The notes below the pieces were generated by a model. It searched no databases. It saw nothing but the letters and a program-made list of their open reading frames with translations, and had not been told where the DNA came from. From the NCBI GenBank assembly GCA_963750495.1, contig CAVVQV010000004.1, positions 930,001-994,000 on the forward strand: a stretch of 64,000 nucleotides of DNA, read 5' to 3'. Position numbers and translations under genes: made by a program. Below are positions 16,104 through 24,908 of this stretch, piece by piece. Origin of the DNA: JANLYC01 sp963750495 (lineage in GTDB: Bacteria; Actinomycetota; Actinomycetes; Propionibacteriales; Nocardioidaceae). Numbering within the stretch: the first letter of the stretch is position 1; each line of letters starts with the position of its first letter.

Positions 16104-16675
16104 CGTCCCCGCGCACAGATCCGTGGTCGACCCTGGCGTTGCCGCTTCTCCCCGTGGCTCCGTCACCTGCCTTTGCCGCACAACTGCGCACCGATCTCAG
16201 CCGTGCGCTTCGCCTACCCCGAGGAGTTGAGATGTCCGACCTGACCGATGCCACCGACCTGACCGCAACCGATCCGTCTGCGGGCCCACGACCCGCGGCC
16301 ATCCCTTACCTGTCCGTGCTCGATGCCCGGGCGGCCCTGGCGTGGTACGAGCAGGTCTTCGATGCGCAGCTCGTCGGCGAAGCGATCGTGATGCCTGACG
16401 GTCGCATCGGCCACAGCGAGATGCGTGTCGGGCCCGGTGTCTTCTACCTGTCCGACGCGCACCCGGAGATCGGCGTGGTGGCGCCGACCCCGGGCGAGAG
16501 CGCAGTCAGCCTGGTCCTGCACGTGGACGACGCCGATCGTGTGTTGGCGGCTGCCGAGGCGGCCGGAGCCCGTCGAGACCGCGATCCGTACGACGGATAC
16601 GGCCTGCGTAACGCTTGGATGGTCGACCCGTTCGGCCACCGGTGGCTGCTCTCCAGTCCCGTTCGGCAGAGCTGA
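16100..16675 (+). CDS. VOC (glyoxalase/PhnB-like) protein with sigma-linked N-terminal extension
   Basis: 191 residues, translationally coupled to the ECF sigma gene. Residues 1-45 form an extension with PVAPSPAFAAQLRTDLSRALRL that resembles the short helix seen in actinobacterial proteins encoded beside ECF sigma factors. Residues ~65-188 are a PhnB-type VOC domain: IPYLSVLDARAALAWYEQVF, MPDGRIGHSEMRVG, FYLSDAHPE, and GLRNAWMVDPFGHRWLLSSP. PhnB-type proteins bind small ligands, sometimes with a metal. It may act as ligand sensor or anti-sigma partner; that is inference from the coupling. Confidence 0.85.
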   Translation: MTSPRTDPWSTLALPLLPVAPSPAFAAQLRTDLSRALRLPRGVEMSDLTDATDLTATDPSAGPRPAAIPYLSVLDARAALAWYEQVFDAQLVGEAIVMPDGRIGHSEMRVGPGVFYLSDAHPEIGVVAPTPGESAVSLVLHVDDADRVLAAAEAAGARRDRDPYDGYGLRNAWMVDPFGHRWLLSSPVRQS

Positions 16676-16700
16676 GCGCTGACCTGACCGTGAGACCAGG

Positions 16701-17372
16701 TCAGATGGCCCGGGTGACCGTGATGGTGGAGTTCGTGCAGCCGGTGGACTGATTCTGCAGTGCCGTCTTCTCGGCGGAGTCGATGGTCAGCCGCCACCGG
16801 ATCTTGACCGCCACCCACTCACGGAGGTACCGGCACTTGTCGTAGGTGGGCATCCAGGTGGTCGGGTCCTGGTCACCTTTGGACTGGTTGACCGTGTCCG
16901 TGACGCCCACCAGGCTGCGGTAGTCGCCGAGGTCGTTGGCATAGGACTCACGTTGCGTGCTCGTCCAGGCCGACGCTCCGGAGTCCCAGGCCTCGGCCAA
17001 CGGCACCATGTGGTCGATGTCGATGCGGCCGGAGTCCGTCCACGAGACTCGGTCGTAGTACGAGAACCAGCGACCGCCGGTGAGCGTGCAGCCCGAACCG
17101 ACGGTGACCGGGTCGTCGGCTTCGGCGATCAGCACCTCTTTGCGGGTGTCACACCCGTCCCCGTCGGCGTCGATCCAGAGGTGGAACTTGCTGCGTTGGT
17201 AGCCGGTGCGGTTCTCGACGGCGACCGGGAGGTCGCCGATGGCGGTCTGGAAGGGCGCCGAGTAGGTCTCGGCGGCCTGCGCAGAGGCAGCGACCGGGCC
17301 GGTCGTGACGAGCAGGCCGATGACCAGCCCGGCGAGTGCGGTCGGGGTGGTCCGGAGGACGAGGCGTCGCAT
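16701..17372 (-). CDS. Secreted HNH-family (DUF1524-like) nuclease
   Basis: 223 residues. A signal peptide (MRRLVLRTTPTALAGLVIGLL, cleavage near AQAAE) is followed by an endonuclease domain with the core GRIDIDHMVPLAEAWDSG containing the catalytic His, the NQSKGD segment supplying the family Asn, and YDKCRYLREWVAVKIRWRLT. Cysteines in DGCDTRKEV, GCTLTGG, KCRYL and STGCTN could form disulfides outside the cell. Similar exported nucleases in Streptomyces-like bacteria are thought to digest extracellular DNA. A CCCGT-TATT-ACGGG dyad at 17442-17455 lies in its upstream region. Confidence 0.88.
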   Translation of the reverse strand: MRRLVLRTTPTALAGLVIGLLVTTGPVAASAQAAETYSAPFQTAIGDLPVAVENRTGYQRSKFHLWIDADGDGCDTRKEVLIAEADDPVTVGSGCTLTGGRWFSYYDRVSWTDSGRIDIDHMVPLAEAWDSGASAWTSTQRESYANDLGDYRSLVGVTDTVNQSKGDQDPTTWMPTYDKCRYLREWVAVKIRWRLTIDSAEKTALQNQSTGCTNSTITVTRAI

Positions 17373-17531
17373 GAAGGCTCCTGAGGTGGGTGCGGATGAG
17401 GAGCAGGGGTGGCGGTGCGTGATACGTCGGCGAACAGCCTGCCCGTTATTACGGGAAAGAACACCCCTTGTCCGGCGTGTCGACCTGAACCCTCCCGCAA
17501 TTCGCGGTGACGGCGAGGTGTCCCGCGCCGG

Positions 17532-18289
17532 TCAGATGTCGTACGACACGCCGGCCTCGGCCAGCGCGAGCGGCCCGTCGAAGCAGGGCTCCGCCTCGGC
17601 GAGCACCACGGCCCGGTCGTACCAGGGCGGGATGTGGGTGAGCACCAATCGTCCGACGCCGGCCCGCTGCGCCGCCTCGGCGGCTTCGCGCCCCGTGAGG
17701 TGCAGCCCCGGCGGGTTGTCCGGGGCGGTCTCCAGGAAGGACGCCTCGGCCAGCAACAGGTCACAGCCCTTGGCGATCTCGTCCAGGGCCGTGCAGGGCC
17801 CGGTGTCGCCGGAGTACACCAGCGTGCGGCCCCCGTGGGTGACCCGGAAGGCATAGGCAGTCACCGGGTGGTCGACCCGGGCGACCTCGATCCGGAACGG
17901 GCCGAGGTCGAACGGCGTGTCGGGGTAGGTCAGGAAATCGAAGGAGCCGTCCATGCCGGGCGCCTCCGGCAGGTCGTAGGCCCGGGCCATCCGGGCAGCC
18001 GTGCCCTCGGGACCGTAGACGGGGATCATCGGCAGCGCCCCGCCGGGGTGGTAGGTGCTCACGACGTACAGCCCACACAGGTCGAGGCAGTGGTCGGCGT
18101 GCAGGTGGGACAGCGCGACGGCGTCGACCTCGTCGAGTCCCACGTGCTGCTGAAGGGGACCCAGCGCCCCGGACCCGAGGTCGAGCACGAGCCGGAACGT
18201 GCGACCCTCGTACGGCGCCTCGACGAGGTAGCAGGAGGCGGCCGTGTCCGGCCCCGGGAACGACCCGGCGCACCCGACGATGGTCAGCT

Positions 18290-18293
<4 letters not shown>
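17532..18293 (-). CDS. MBL-fold phosphodiesterase, Rv1339-like (probable cyclic nucleotide phosphodiesterase)
   Basis: 253 residues from the ATG at 18293, which overlaps the murI stop by four bases. The metallo-beta-lactamase motif LSHLHADHCLDLCG (HxHxDH), Asp in YSGDTGPC and His in LVLTHIPPWYD supply the two-metal site. Its position directly after murI and before rph/rdgB matches Mycobacterium tuberculosis Rv1339, reported as an atypical class II cAMP phosphodiesterase. That function is transferred by family and synteny. It fits a window that also encodes two class III cyclases. Confidence 0.9.
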
Positions 18294-19096
<803 letters not shown>

Positions 19097-19190
19097 GCTT
19101 GTGAGCGTACGGCCATCGAGGTCTCTCGCGCCGCAACCTGCGACAGACAACACATGTGGCGGGGCCTCGGTGCTCGTCCGGTCAGGCGTC

Positions 19191-20192
19191 TCAGACGAAG
19201 TCGAGCGCGCGCTCGTCGAACGGCAAGGTGGGCTGCGGCGGGCCGTGCGCCGGGTCGACGCCGTCGAAGAGCGAGCTCACCGACTCACCGGCGTGCACCC
19301 GGCTGATCGCCTCGGCGAAGAGCTCGGCGACGGTCCGGATCTTCAGCTCCGGCCACCCGCTGGGGGCCGGTACGGTGTCGGTCGTGACCACCTCGCTGAT
19401 GGCGGGGTGGTCGCGCAGCCGGTCGACCGCCTTGCCCACGAACAGGCCGTGTGTGCACGCTACGGCCGCCTCGGTGCAACCGAGGTCGCGCAGCTTGTCG
19501 AGCAGCTCGACGATGGAGCCGCCGGTGGCGATCTCGTCGTCGAGGACGATGACGCGCTTGCCGGTGACGTCACCGACGATCGCGTCGATGATCACCGTGT
19601 CGTCGGCCAGCCGCTGTTTGCTACCGGCCGCGACCGGCAGGCCGAGCAGCCGCGCGAACTGGGTCGCCGTCTTGGCGTTGCCGAGGTCGGGTGAGACGAC
19701 GACGGTGTCGGTGAGGTCGCGGCCGCGGAAGTGGTCGGCGAGGACTCCGAGCGCGGTGAGGTGGTCGACCGGGACGGAGAAGAACCCGTGCACCTGCGGG
19801 GCATGCAGCGTCATCGTGAGGATGCGGTCGACGCCGGCTGTGACCAGCATGTCAGCCACGAGACGCCCGCCGAGGGAGATGCGGGAGGCGTCCTTCTTGT
19901 CCGATCTCGCGTAGGCGTAGTGCGGGATGACGGCCGTGATCTGGGCTGCGGAGGCACCCTTGGCGGCGTCGATCATCAGCAGGAGCTCCATCAGGTGCTC
20001 CTGCGTCGGGGGCACCAGCGGCTGCACGAGGTAGACGTCGCGCTGGCGACAGTTCGCCTGGAGCTGCACCTGGAGACAGTCGTTGCTGAACCGCTTGATC
20101 TCGACCGGGGACGGCCGGACGCCGAGCGAGTCGCAGATCGCCCGGGTGAGCTGACGATGAGCACTGCCGCTGAAGACGACGATTTCACGCAC
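19191..20192 (-). CDS. prs: Ribose-phosphate pyrophosphokinase
   Basis: 333 residues from a GTG. Both phosphoribosyltransferase-like domains are seen: VVFSGSAHRQLTRAICDSLG at the start, YLVQPLVPPTQEHLMELLLM, the flexible-loop region IPHYAYARSDKKDASRISLG, TMTLHAPQVHGFF, and the PRPP-binding loop VIVLDDEIATGGSIVELL. It transfers pyrophosphate from ATP to ribose-5-phosphate. It lies between cysM and murI, where mycobacteria have a rhomboid protease gene. Whether it is the sole prs of the genome cannot be told. Confidence 0.92.
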   Translation of the reverse strand: MREIVVFSGSAHRQLTRAICDSLGVRPSPVEIKRFSNDCLQVQLQANCRQRDVYLVQPLVPPTQEHLMELLLMIDAAKGASAAQITAVIPHYAYARSDKKDASRISLGGRLVADMLVTAGVDRILTMTLHAPQVHGFFSVPVDHLTALGVLADHFRGRDLTDTVVVSPDLGNAKTATQFARLLGLPVAAGSKQRLADDTVIIDAIVGDVTGKRVIVLDDEIATGGSIVELLDKLRDLGCTEAAVACTHGLFVGKAVDRLRDHPAISEVVTTDTVPAPSGWPELKIRTVAELFAEAISRVHAGESVSSLFDGVDPAHGPPQPTLPFDERALDFV

Positions 20193-20297
20193 GACTGGCC
20201 TCGAAACAGGTGGTGTCCGGCAATCGCGAGTCAGCCTACCTCCAACACCTGAACTCGTCTCAGGTTGCGGTCGACCCGACGGGAATCGCGGAGCGGG

Positions 20298-21245
20298 TCA
20301 GGCCCAGAGCTGGCCGTCGAGGCGGTCCTCGGCCTCGTCGAGGCTGCCTTCGTACGCGCCGGTCGAGAGGTACTTCCACCCGCCGTCGCAGACCACGAAC
20401 GCAATGTCGGCGGCCACCCCGGCCTTCACGCACTTCGCCGCCTGGGCGAGCGCCGCGTGGAGGATCGCGCCGGTCGAGATACCGGCGAAGATGCCCTCGT
20501 GCTCGAGGAGCTCCCGGGTACGCCGGACGGCGTCGCGCGGTCCGACGGAGAACCTCGCGTCGATGAGGGACTCGTCGTACAGCTCCGGCACGAAGCCCTC
20601 GTCGAGGTTGCGCAGACCGTAGACGAGCTCGCCGTAGCGGGGCTCTGCGGCGACGATCCGAACCTCGGGCTTGTGCGCACGGAAGAACCGCCCGACCCCC
20701 ATCAGGGTGCCTGTCGTACCGAGCCCGGCCACGACGTGCGTCACCGACGGCAGATCGGCGAGGATCTCCGGACCGGTCCCGTCCTCGTGCGCGGCAGCGT
20801 TGGCCGGGTTGCCGTACTGGTAGAGCATTACCCAGTCGGGGTGCTCGGCGGACACGGCCTTTGCCACGCGGACGGCTTCGTTGGAGCCGCCGGCGGCCGG
20901 GGACGTAATGATCTTCGCTCCCCACATCTCGAGGAGCTGACGGCGTTCGATCGAGGTGTTCTCGGGCATCACACAGACCATCTGGTAGCCACGGAGCTTG
21001 GCCACCATCGCCAGGGAGATGCCGGTGTTGCCCGACGTCGGCTCGAGGATCGTGCAGCCGGGCGAGAGCAGCCCGTCCTTCTCCGCCTCGACGAGCATCC
21101 GCAGGGCGGCGCGGTCCTTGATCGAGCCGGTCGGGTTCTGGTCCTCCAGTTTGGCCCACAGCCGCACGTCAGGCGAGGGCGACAACGCCGGTAGTCCGAC
21201 GAGCGGCGTACCACCGACGGAGTCGAGCAGGGAGTCAAAGCGCAT
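20298..21245 (-). CDS. cysM: CysM-type cysteine synthase using O-phosphoserine and CysO thiocarboxylate
   Basis: 315 residues from the ATG at 21245 (MRFDSLLDSVGGTPLVGLP). PLP-lysine motif NPTGSIKDRAAL, substrate loop PTSGNTGISLAM, phosphate loop GLGTTGTLMGVG. The mycobacterial counterpart prefers O-phosphoserine and takes sulfur from thiocarboxylated CysO; the immediate neighbours cysO and mec support the same pathway. The long C-terminal segment following GISTGAILHAAL is consistent with that subgroup. It starts 7 bases after cysO stops. Confidence 0.95.
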   Translation of the reverse strand: MRFDSLLDSVGGTPLVGLPALSPSPDVRLWAKLEDQNPTGSIKDRAALRMLVEAEKDGLLSPGCTILEPTSGNTGISLAMVAKLRGYQMVCVMPENTSIERRQLLEMWGAKIITSPAAGGSNEAVRVAKAVSAEHPDWVMLYQYGNPANAAAHEDGTGPEILADLPSVTHVVAGLGTTGTLMGVGRFFRAHKPEVRIVAAEPRYGELVYGLRNLDEGFVPELYDESLIDARFSVGPRDAVRRTRELLEHEGIFAGISTGAILHAALAQAAKCVKAGVAADIAFVVCDGGWKYLSTGAYEGSLDEAEDRLDGQLWA

Positions 21246-21252
21246 CGACGCG

Positions 21253-21528
21253 CTACTGACCGCCGGCGACCGCGGGCAGGATGACGATGGTGTCGCCGTC
21301 ACTGACGGGTGCGGTCAGGCCACCGACGAAACGAACGTCCTCGTCGTTGACGTAGATGTTGATGAAGCGACGCAGGTCACCGTCCTCGACGAGGCGGTCC
21401 TTGATGCCGGGGTGACCGCCCTCGACGCTCTCGATGACCTCGGCGAGCGTCTCGCCACTGCCGTCGACTGCTTTGGCGCCATCGGTGTAGGTGCGCAGGA
21501 TCGTGGGAATCCGTACTTCGACTGCCAT
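21253..21528 (-). CDS. cysO: Sulfur carrier protein CysO (MoaD/ThiS fold) with an extra C-terminal Gln
   Basis: 91 residues. The ubiquitin-like sulfur-carrier fold includes IPTILRTYTDGAK, RFINIYVNDEDVRFVGGL, and the C-terminus ILPAVAGGQ. In M. tuberculosis CysO the chain ends exactly in GG, whose carboxylate becomes a thiocarboxylate. Here one Gln follows the GG, so the protein would need trimming before activation, presumably by the JAMM peptidase encoded directly upstream. The ATG abuts the mec TGA with no spacer. Confidence 0.95.
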   Translation of the reverse strand: MAVEVRIPTILRTYTDGAKAVDGSGETLAEVIESVEGGHPGIKDRLVEDGDLRRFINIYVNDEDVRFVGGLTAPVSDGDTIVILPAVAGGQ

Positions 21529-21945
21529 TCAGGTGACCTCGACTTCTTCTTCGGTGACGACTCCTTCAACAATCCTGAACGAGCGAAATTCCACGGGGCC
21601 TTCGTCGTGACCCGACTCACGCGTGGACACGAGCACGTAGTGCGCGCCCGGCTCGGCCGCCAGGCCGATGTCGGTACGGGACGGGTAGGCCTCCGTGGCC
21701 GTGTGCGAGTGGTAGATGACCGCCGGGACCTCGTCGTTGTCGTCGAGCTCGCGCCACACCTTGAGCTGTTCGGTGGGGTCGAACTGGAAGAACGTCGGAG
21801 AGCGCGCTGCGTTGACCATCGGCACGAACCGGCGAGGCTCGTCGCCCTGCTCGGGACCGGCCACGATGCCGCACGCCTCGTCCGGGTGGTCACGGCGTGC
21901 GTGCGCCACGATCTGGTCGTAGATGTCCCGTCCGATCTGCAGCAC
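21529..21945 (-). CDS. mec: Mec-type JAMM (M67) metallopeptidase
   Basis: 138 residues from the GTG at 21945, chosen because homologues begin near LQIGRDIYDQIVAHARRDHP; a longer open frame would overlap the DUF2017 gene. The JAMM zinc site is complete: Glu23 in DEACGIV, then HSHTATEAYPSRTD. In mycobacteria Mec releases cysteine from the CysO-cysteine adduct made by CysM. Here it may also remove the Gln after the CysO GlyGly. Part of the clpS-DUF2017-mec-cysO-cysM run. Confidence 0.92.
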   Translation of the reverse strand: MLQIGRDIYDQIVAHARRDHPDEACGIVAGPEQGDEPRRFVPMVNAARSPTFFQFDPTEQLKVWRELDDNDEVPAVIYHSHTATEAYPSRTDIGLAAEPGAHYVLVSTRESGHDEGPVEFRSFRIVEGVVTEEEVEVT

Positions 21946-22016
21946 CAGACCAGCGTAGGGGGACCGCTCAGCCGGCTCGACCGGAGACAGGCGCGTCCGT
22001 ATGCCGAGACGACGCG

Positions 22017-22592
22017 TTACTTCCCGGCGGCGTCCAGAAGGGACTCGAGCAGATAGCCGAGCCATCCGTAGATCTCGTAGATCGGAAGGCGTTCGTCGTC
22101 CGGCTCGAGGGTGTCCCAGTACACGTCGTCGTTGGCGGTGACTTCCAGCCGCTCAGCAAGGGTCAGCCGCAGGTCGGTCAGGCAGCGCAGCCACGCACGC
22201 ACCTGGTCACGGTCGAGCTCGAACTCCAGGTCGACCTCCGGGTCGACGTCGGTCGGTGCGTCGATCCCGCCGAGCGATGTCAGCACCACCGTGGCGTCGC
22301 GGATCTTGCCGTCGCGCAGCGTTCGCTCAGTGAATCGGCGGAACTCCGCCGCCGCCTCCTCGTCATCGCGCCGGGCATCCGGGAACAAGCGGCGCAGCGC
22401 GGCGTCCTCCGGCGCGTCGCGTGGTCCGTCCATGGCGAGCATCGCCTCGAGCGGGTCCTGGCTCGCGTCGGTGGGCTCGCCGTCGCTGAGCAGCTCGATG
22501 AGCTGCCGGGTGAGGTTGGCCAGCAACCCCGCGGCGTACGGCGGTAGCTCGACGAGGACACGACCCTTGCGGCGGCTCCGGAACAGGCTCAT
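22017..22592 (-). CDS. DUF2017 protein
   Basis: 191 residues from the ATG at 22592, overlapping the clpS stop by four bases. Starts MSLFRSRRKGRVLVELPPYA, then a long helical region with LLANLTRQLIELLSDG and the C-terminal LPIYEIYGWLGYLLESLLDAAG. This actinobacteria-specific family is nearly always encoded between clpS and mec. A role in N-degron handling or in the sulfur-carrier pathway is possible from context only; no catalytic motif is seen. Confidence 0.92.
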   Translation of the reverse strand: MSLFRSRRKGRVLVELPPYAAGLLANLTRQLIELLSDGEPTDASQDPLEAMLAMDGPRDAPEDAALRRLFPDARRDDEEAAAEFRRFTERTLRDGKIRDATVVLTSLGGIDAPTDVDPEVDLEFELDRDQVRAWLRCLTDLRLTLAERLEVTANDDVYWDTLEPDDERLPIYEIYGWLGYLLESLLDAAGK

Positions 22593-22891
22593 GCGTCCGA
22601 CTTCTGCAGCGTGGCCCACAGCCCGTAGGAGTGCATCGCCTGCACGTCGCGCTCCATCTCCTCGCGCGATCCGGTGGCGACCACCGCCTTGCCTTCGGAG
22701 TGCACCTGCATCATCAGCTTCTGCGCCTTGCCGCGGGAGTAGTGGAAGTAGTCGATGAACACGAACGTCACGTACGACATCAGGTTGACCGGGTCGTCCC
22801 ACACCAGGGTGATCCACGGTGGTTCGAGCATGACGACGTCCTCGGTCTCAGGACGCTCGATCGTCGTCGACTCCGGTGTCGCGGTCACCAC
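22589..22891 (-). CDS. clpS: ATP-dependent Clp protease adaptor ClpS
   Basis: 100 residues. A variable acidic N-terminus (the flexible extension) leads into WITLVWDDPVNLMSYVTFVF, with the Asp-Asp-Pro-Val-Asn substrate-pocket motif, then SRGKAQKLMMQVHSEGKAVV and REEMERDVQAMHSYGLWATL. ClpS delivers N-degron proteins to ClpAP/ClpCP. First gene of a five-gene run; divergent from pncB with a 64-base gap. Confidence 0.96.
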   Translation of the reverse strand: MVTATPESTTIERPETEDVVMLEPPWITLVWDDPVNLMSYVTFVFIDYFHYSRGKAQKLMMQVHSEGKAVVATGSREEMERDVQAMHSYGLWATLQKSDA

Positions 22892-22955
22892 CCCATTGTT
22901 TCAGAGGCACGGGATCAGGCACGGCGGCCGCCCTCGGCGCCACTACGCTGACGGC

Positions 22956-24260
22956 ATGCTCGCGACCGGTCTGCTGACCGACCACTACGAACTGACGATG
23001 GTTCAGGCTGCGCTCCGGTCGGGGACCGCGCGGCGCCCGAGCGTGTTCGAGCTGTTCGCCAGGCGACTGCCGAGTGGGCGCCGGTACGGGGTCGTGGCCG
23101 GCACGGGGCGCGTGCTCGACGCCCTGGAGTCGTTCCGCTTCACCGAGCAGCAGCTCGGCTTCCTCCGCGATCATCGGGTGGTCGACGAGACGACCATCGA
23201 CTGGCTGGCGGACTACCGCTTCGCGGGAGACATCTGGGGCTACGGCGAGGGCGACGTGTACTTCGCCGGCAGCCCCCTGCTGGTCGTCGAGGCCAGCTTC
23301 GCCGAGGCGGTCCTGCTGGAGACGCTGCTGCTGTCGATCCTCAACCACGACAGCGCGGTGGCTTCAGCGGCCTCCCGCATGGTGGGGGCCGCCGAGGGGC
23401 GGCCGTGCATCGAGATGGGTTCCCGGCGTACCCACGAGTGGGCGGCGGTCGCGAGCGCCCGCGCGGCGTACATCGCGGGGTTCGACGCGACCTCCAACGT
23501 GCAGGCGGGGCTCGACTACGGCGTTCCGACCACCGGTACGGCAGCGCACTCGTTCACGCTGCTGCACGACACCGAGCGCGCCGCGTTCACGGCCCAGGTC
23601 GACTCGCTCGGTGCCGGGACCACGCTGCTCGTGGACACCTACGACGTGGCCGAGGCGGTCCGGCTCGCCGTCGACGTGGCAGGACCGGAGCTCGGTGCCG
23701 TCCGACTCGACTCAGGCGACCTGGCCGTCCTGGCCCGCCAGGTACGCCAACAGCTCGACGACCTCGGCGCCACCCGGACGCGGATCATCGTCACCAGCGA
23801 CCTCGACGAGTACGCGATCGCCGGCCTGGCGGCCGCACCGGTCGACGGGTATGGCGTCGGTACGTCCCTCGTCACCGGTTCCGGCCACCCCACCTGCGGT
23901 TTCGTGTACAAGCTGGTGGCCCGGGCCGATTCGACCGATCCCGGCACGCCGCTGAGACCTGTGGCGAAGAAGAGCACCGACAAGATCTCGATCGGTGGAC
24001 GCAAGTGGGCGCTCCGGCGGCGCGACCCGCTCGGGACGGCCCAGTCGGAGGTCGTGGGAATCGGAGAACCGCCCGTGGACGACGGGGACGACCGAGCGCT
24101 GCTCCAACCGCTGGTCCGCAGCGGCGAGATCGTGGGTCGGGAAACCCTTCACGAGGCCCGGGAACGTCATACGGCCGCTGTCGCCGAGCTCCCCCTCGAT
24201 GCCCACAAGCTGTCACGCGGCGAGGCGGCGATCTCGACGGAGTACCTCGGCCGCGGGTAG
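22956..24260 (+). CDS. pncB: Nicotinate phosphoribosyltransferase
   Basis: 434 residues from the ATG at 22956 (MLATGLLTDHYELTMVQAAL), the conserved family start. Motifs include VFELFARRLPSGRRYGVVAG, EMGSRRTHEWAA, GTAAHSFTLLHDTE, VRLDSGDLAVLARQVR, and VGTSLVTGSGHPTCGFVYKL. It makes nicotinate mononucleotide from nicotinate, PRPP and ATP, the first step of Preiss-Handler NAD salvage. The next gene encodes nicotinamidase, which supplies its substrate. Confidence 0.96.
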   Translation: MLATGLLTDHYELTMVQAALRSGTARRPSVFELFARRLPSGRRYGVVAGTGRVLDALESFRFTEQQLGFLRDHRVVDETTIDWLADYRFAGDIWGYGEGDVYFAGSPLLVVEASFAEAVLLETLLLSILNHDSAVASAASRMVGAAEGRPCIEMGSRRTHEWAAVASARAAYIAGFDATSNVQAGLDYGVPTTGTAAHSFTLLHDTERAAFTAQVDSLGAGTTLLVDTYDVAEAVRLAVDVAGPELGAVRLDSGDLAVLARQVRQQLDDLGATRTRIIVTSDLDEYAIAGLAAAPVDGYGVGTSLVTGSGHPTCGFVYKLVARADSTDPGTPLRPVAKKSTDKISIGGRKWALRRRDPLGTAQSEVVGIGEPPVDDGDDRALLQPLVRSGEIVGRETLHEARERHTAAVAELPLDAHKLSRGEAAISTEYLGRG

Positions 24261-24314
24261 TGCCTGCGCCGACCGGGGCCGCTAGCGTGGAGCTGTCGAG
24301 CGGAGGAGGCGGGC

Positions 24315-24890
24315 ATGACCCGGGCACTCATCGTGGTGGATGTGCAGAACGACTTCTGTGAGGGCGGTAGCCTCGCGGTCCCCGGCGGGGCCCAGGCGGC
24401 GTTCCGGATCGGCGGGCTGCTGCACCGGTGGCAGGAGGCCGACGAGCGTGACCGTGACTACGACGTCATCGTCGCGACCAGGGACCACCACATCGATCCG
24501 GGCGAACACTTCTCCGACGATCCCGACTACGTCGAGTCGTGGCCTCGGCACTGTGTGGTCGGCACCGAAGGCGCGGCGTTCCACCCCAACCTCGACCCGC
24601 AGCCGTTCCATGCGATCTTCCTGAAGGGCGAGTACCAGGCGGCGTACTCCGGGTTCGAGGGGACGGCACCCGACGGACGGCGGCTGATCGACTGGCTGCA
24701 GGCGCACGACGTCGACTCCGCCGACGTCTGCGGCATCGCCACCGACTACTGCGTCCGCGCCACCGCGCTCGACGCCCAGCGCGCGGGCCTCCGCACCCGC
24801 GTGCTCACCGAGTACATCGCCGGGGTTGCCCCGGAGACGACGCAGGCCGCCCTCCACGAGCTCACGGCCGCGAGCATCGACTTGGTCTGA
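24315..24890 (+). CDS. pncA: Nicotinamidase
   Basis: 191 residues. The Asp-Lys-Cys catalytic triad is Asp9 (IVVDVQNDF), Lys104 (IFLKGEY) and Cys146 (GIATDYCV), and the metal site is DHHIDPGEHF (Asp57, His59, His65). Converts nicotinamide to nicotinate and ammonia. Paired with pncB 54 bases upstream on the same strand. Confidence 0.95.
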   Translation: MTRALIVVDVQNDFCEGGSLAVPGGAQAAFRIGGLLHRWQEADERDRDYDVIVATRDHHIDPGEHFSDDPDYVESWPRHCVVGTEGAAFHPNLDPQPFHAIFLKGEYQAAYSGFEGTAPDGRRLIDWLQAHDVDSADVCGIATDYCVRATALDAQRAGLRTRVLTEYIAGVAPETTQAALHELTAASIDLV

Positions 24891-24908
24891 ACCCGGCTCG
24901 CCCTACCG

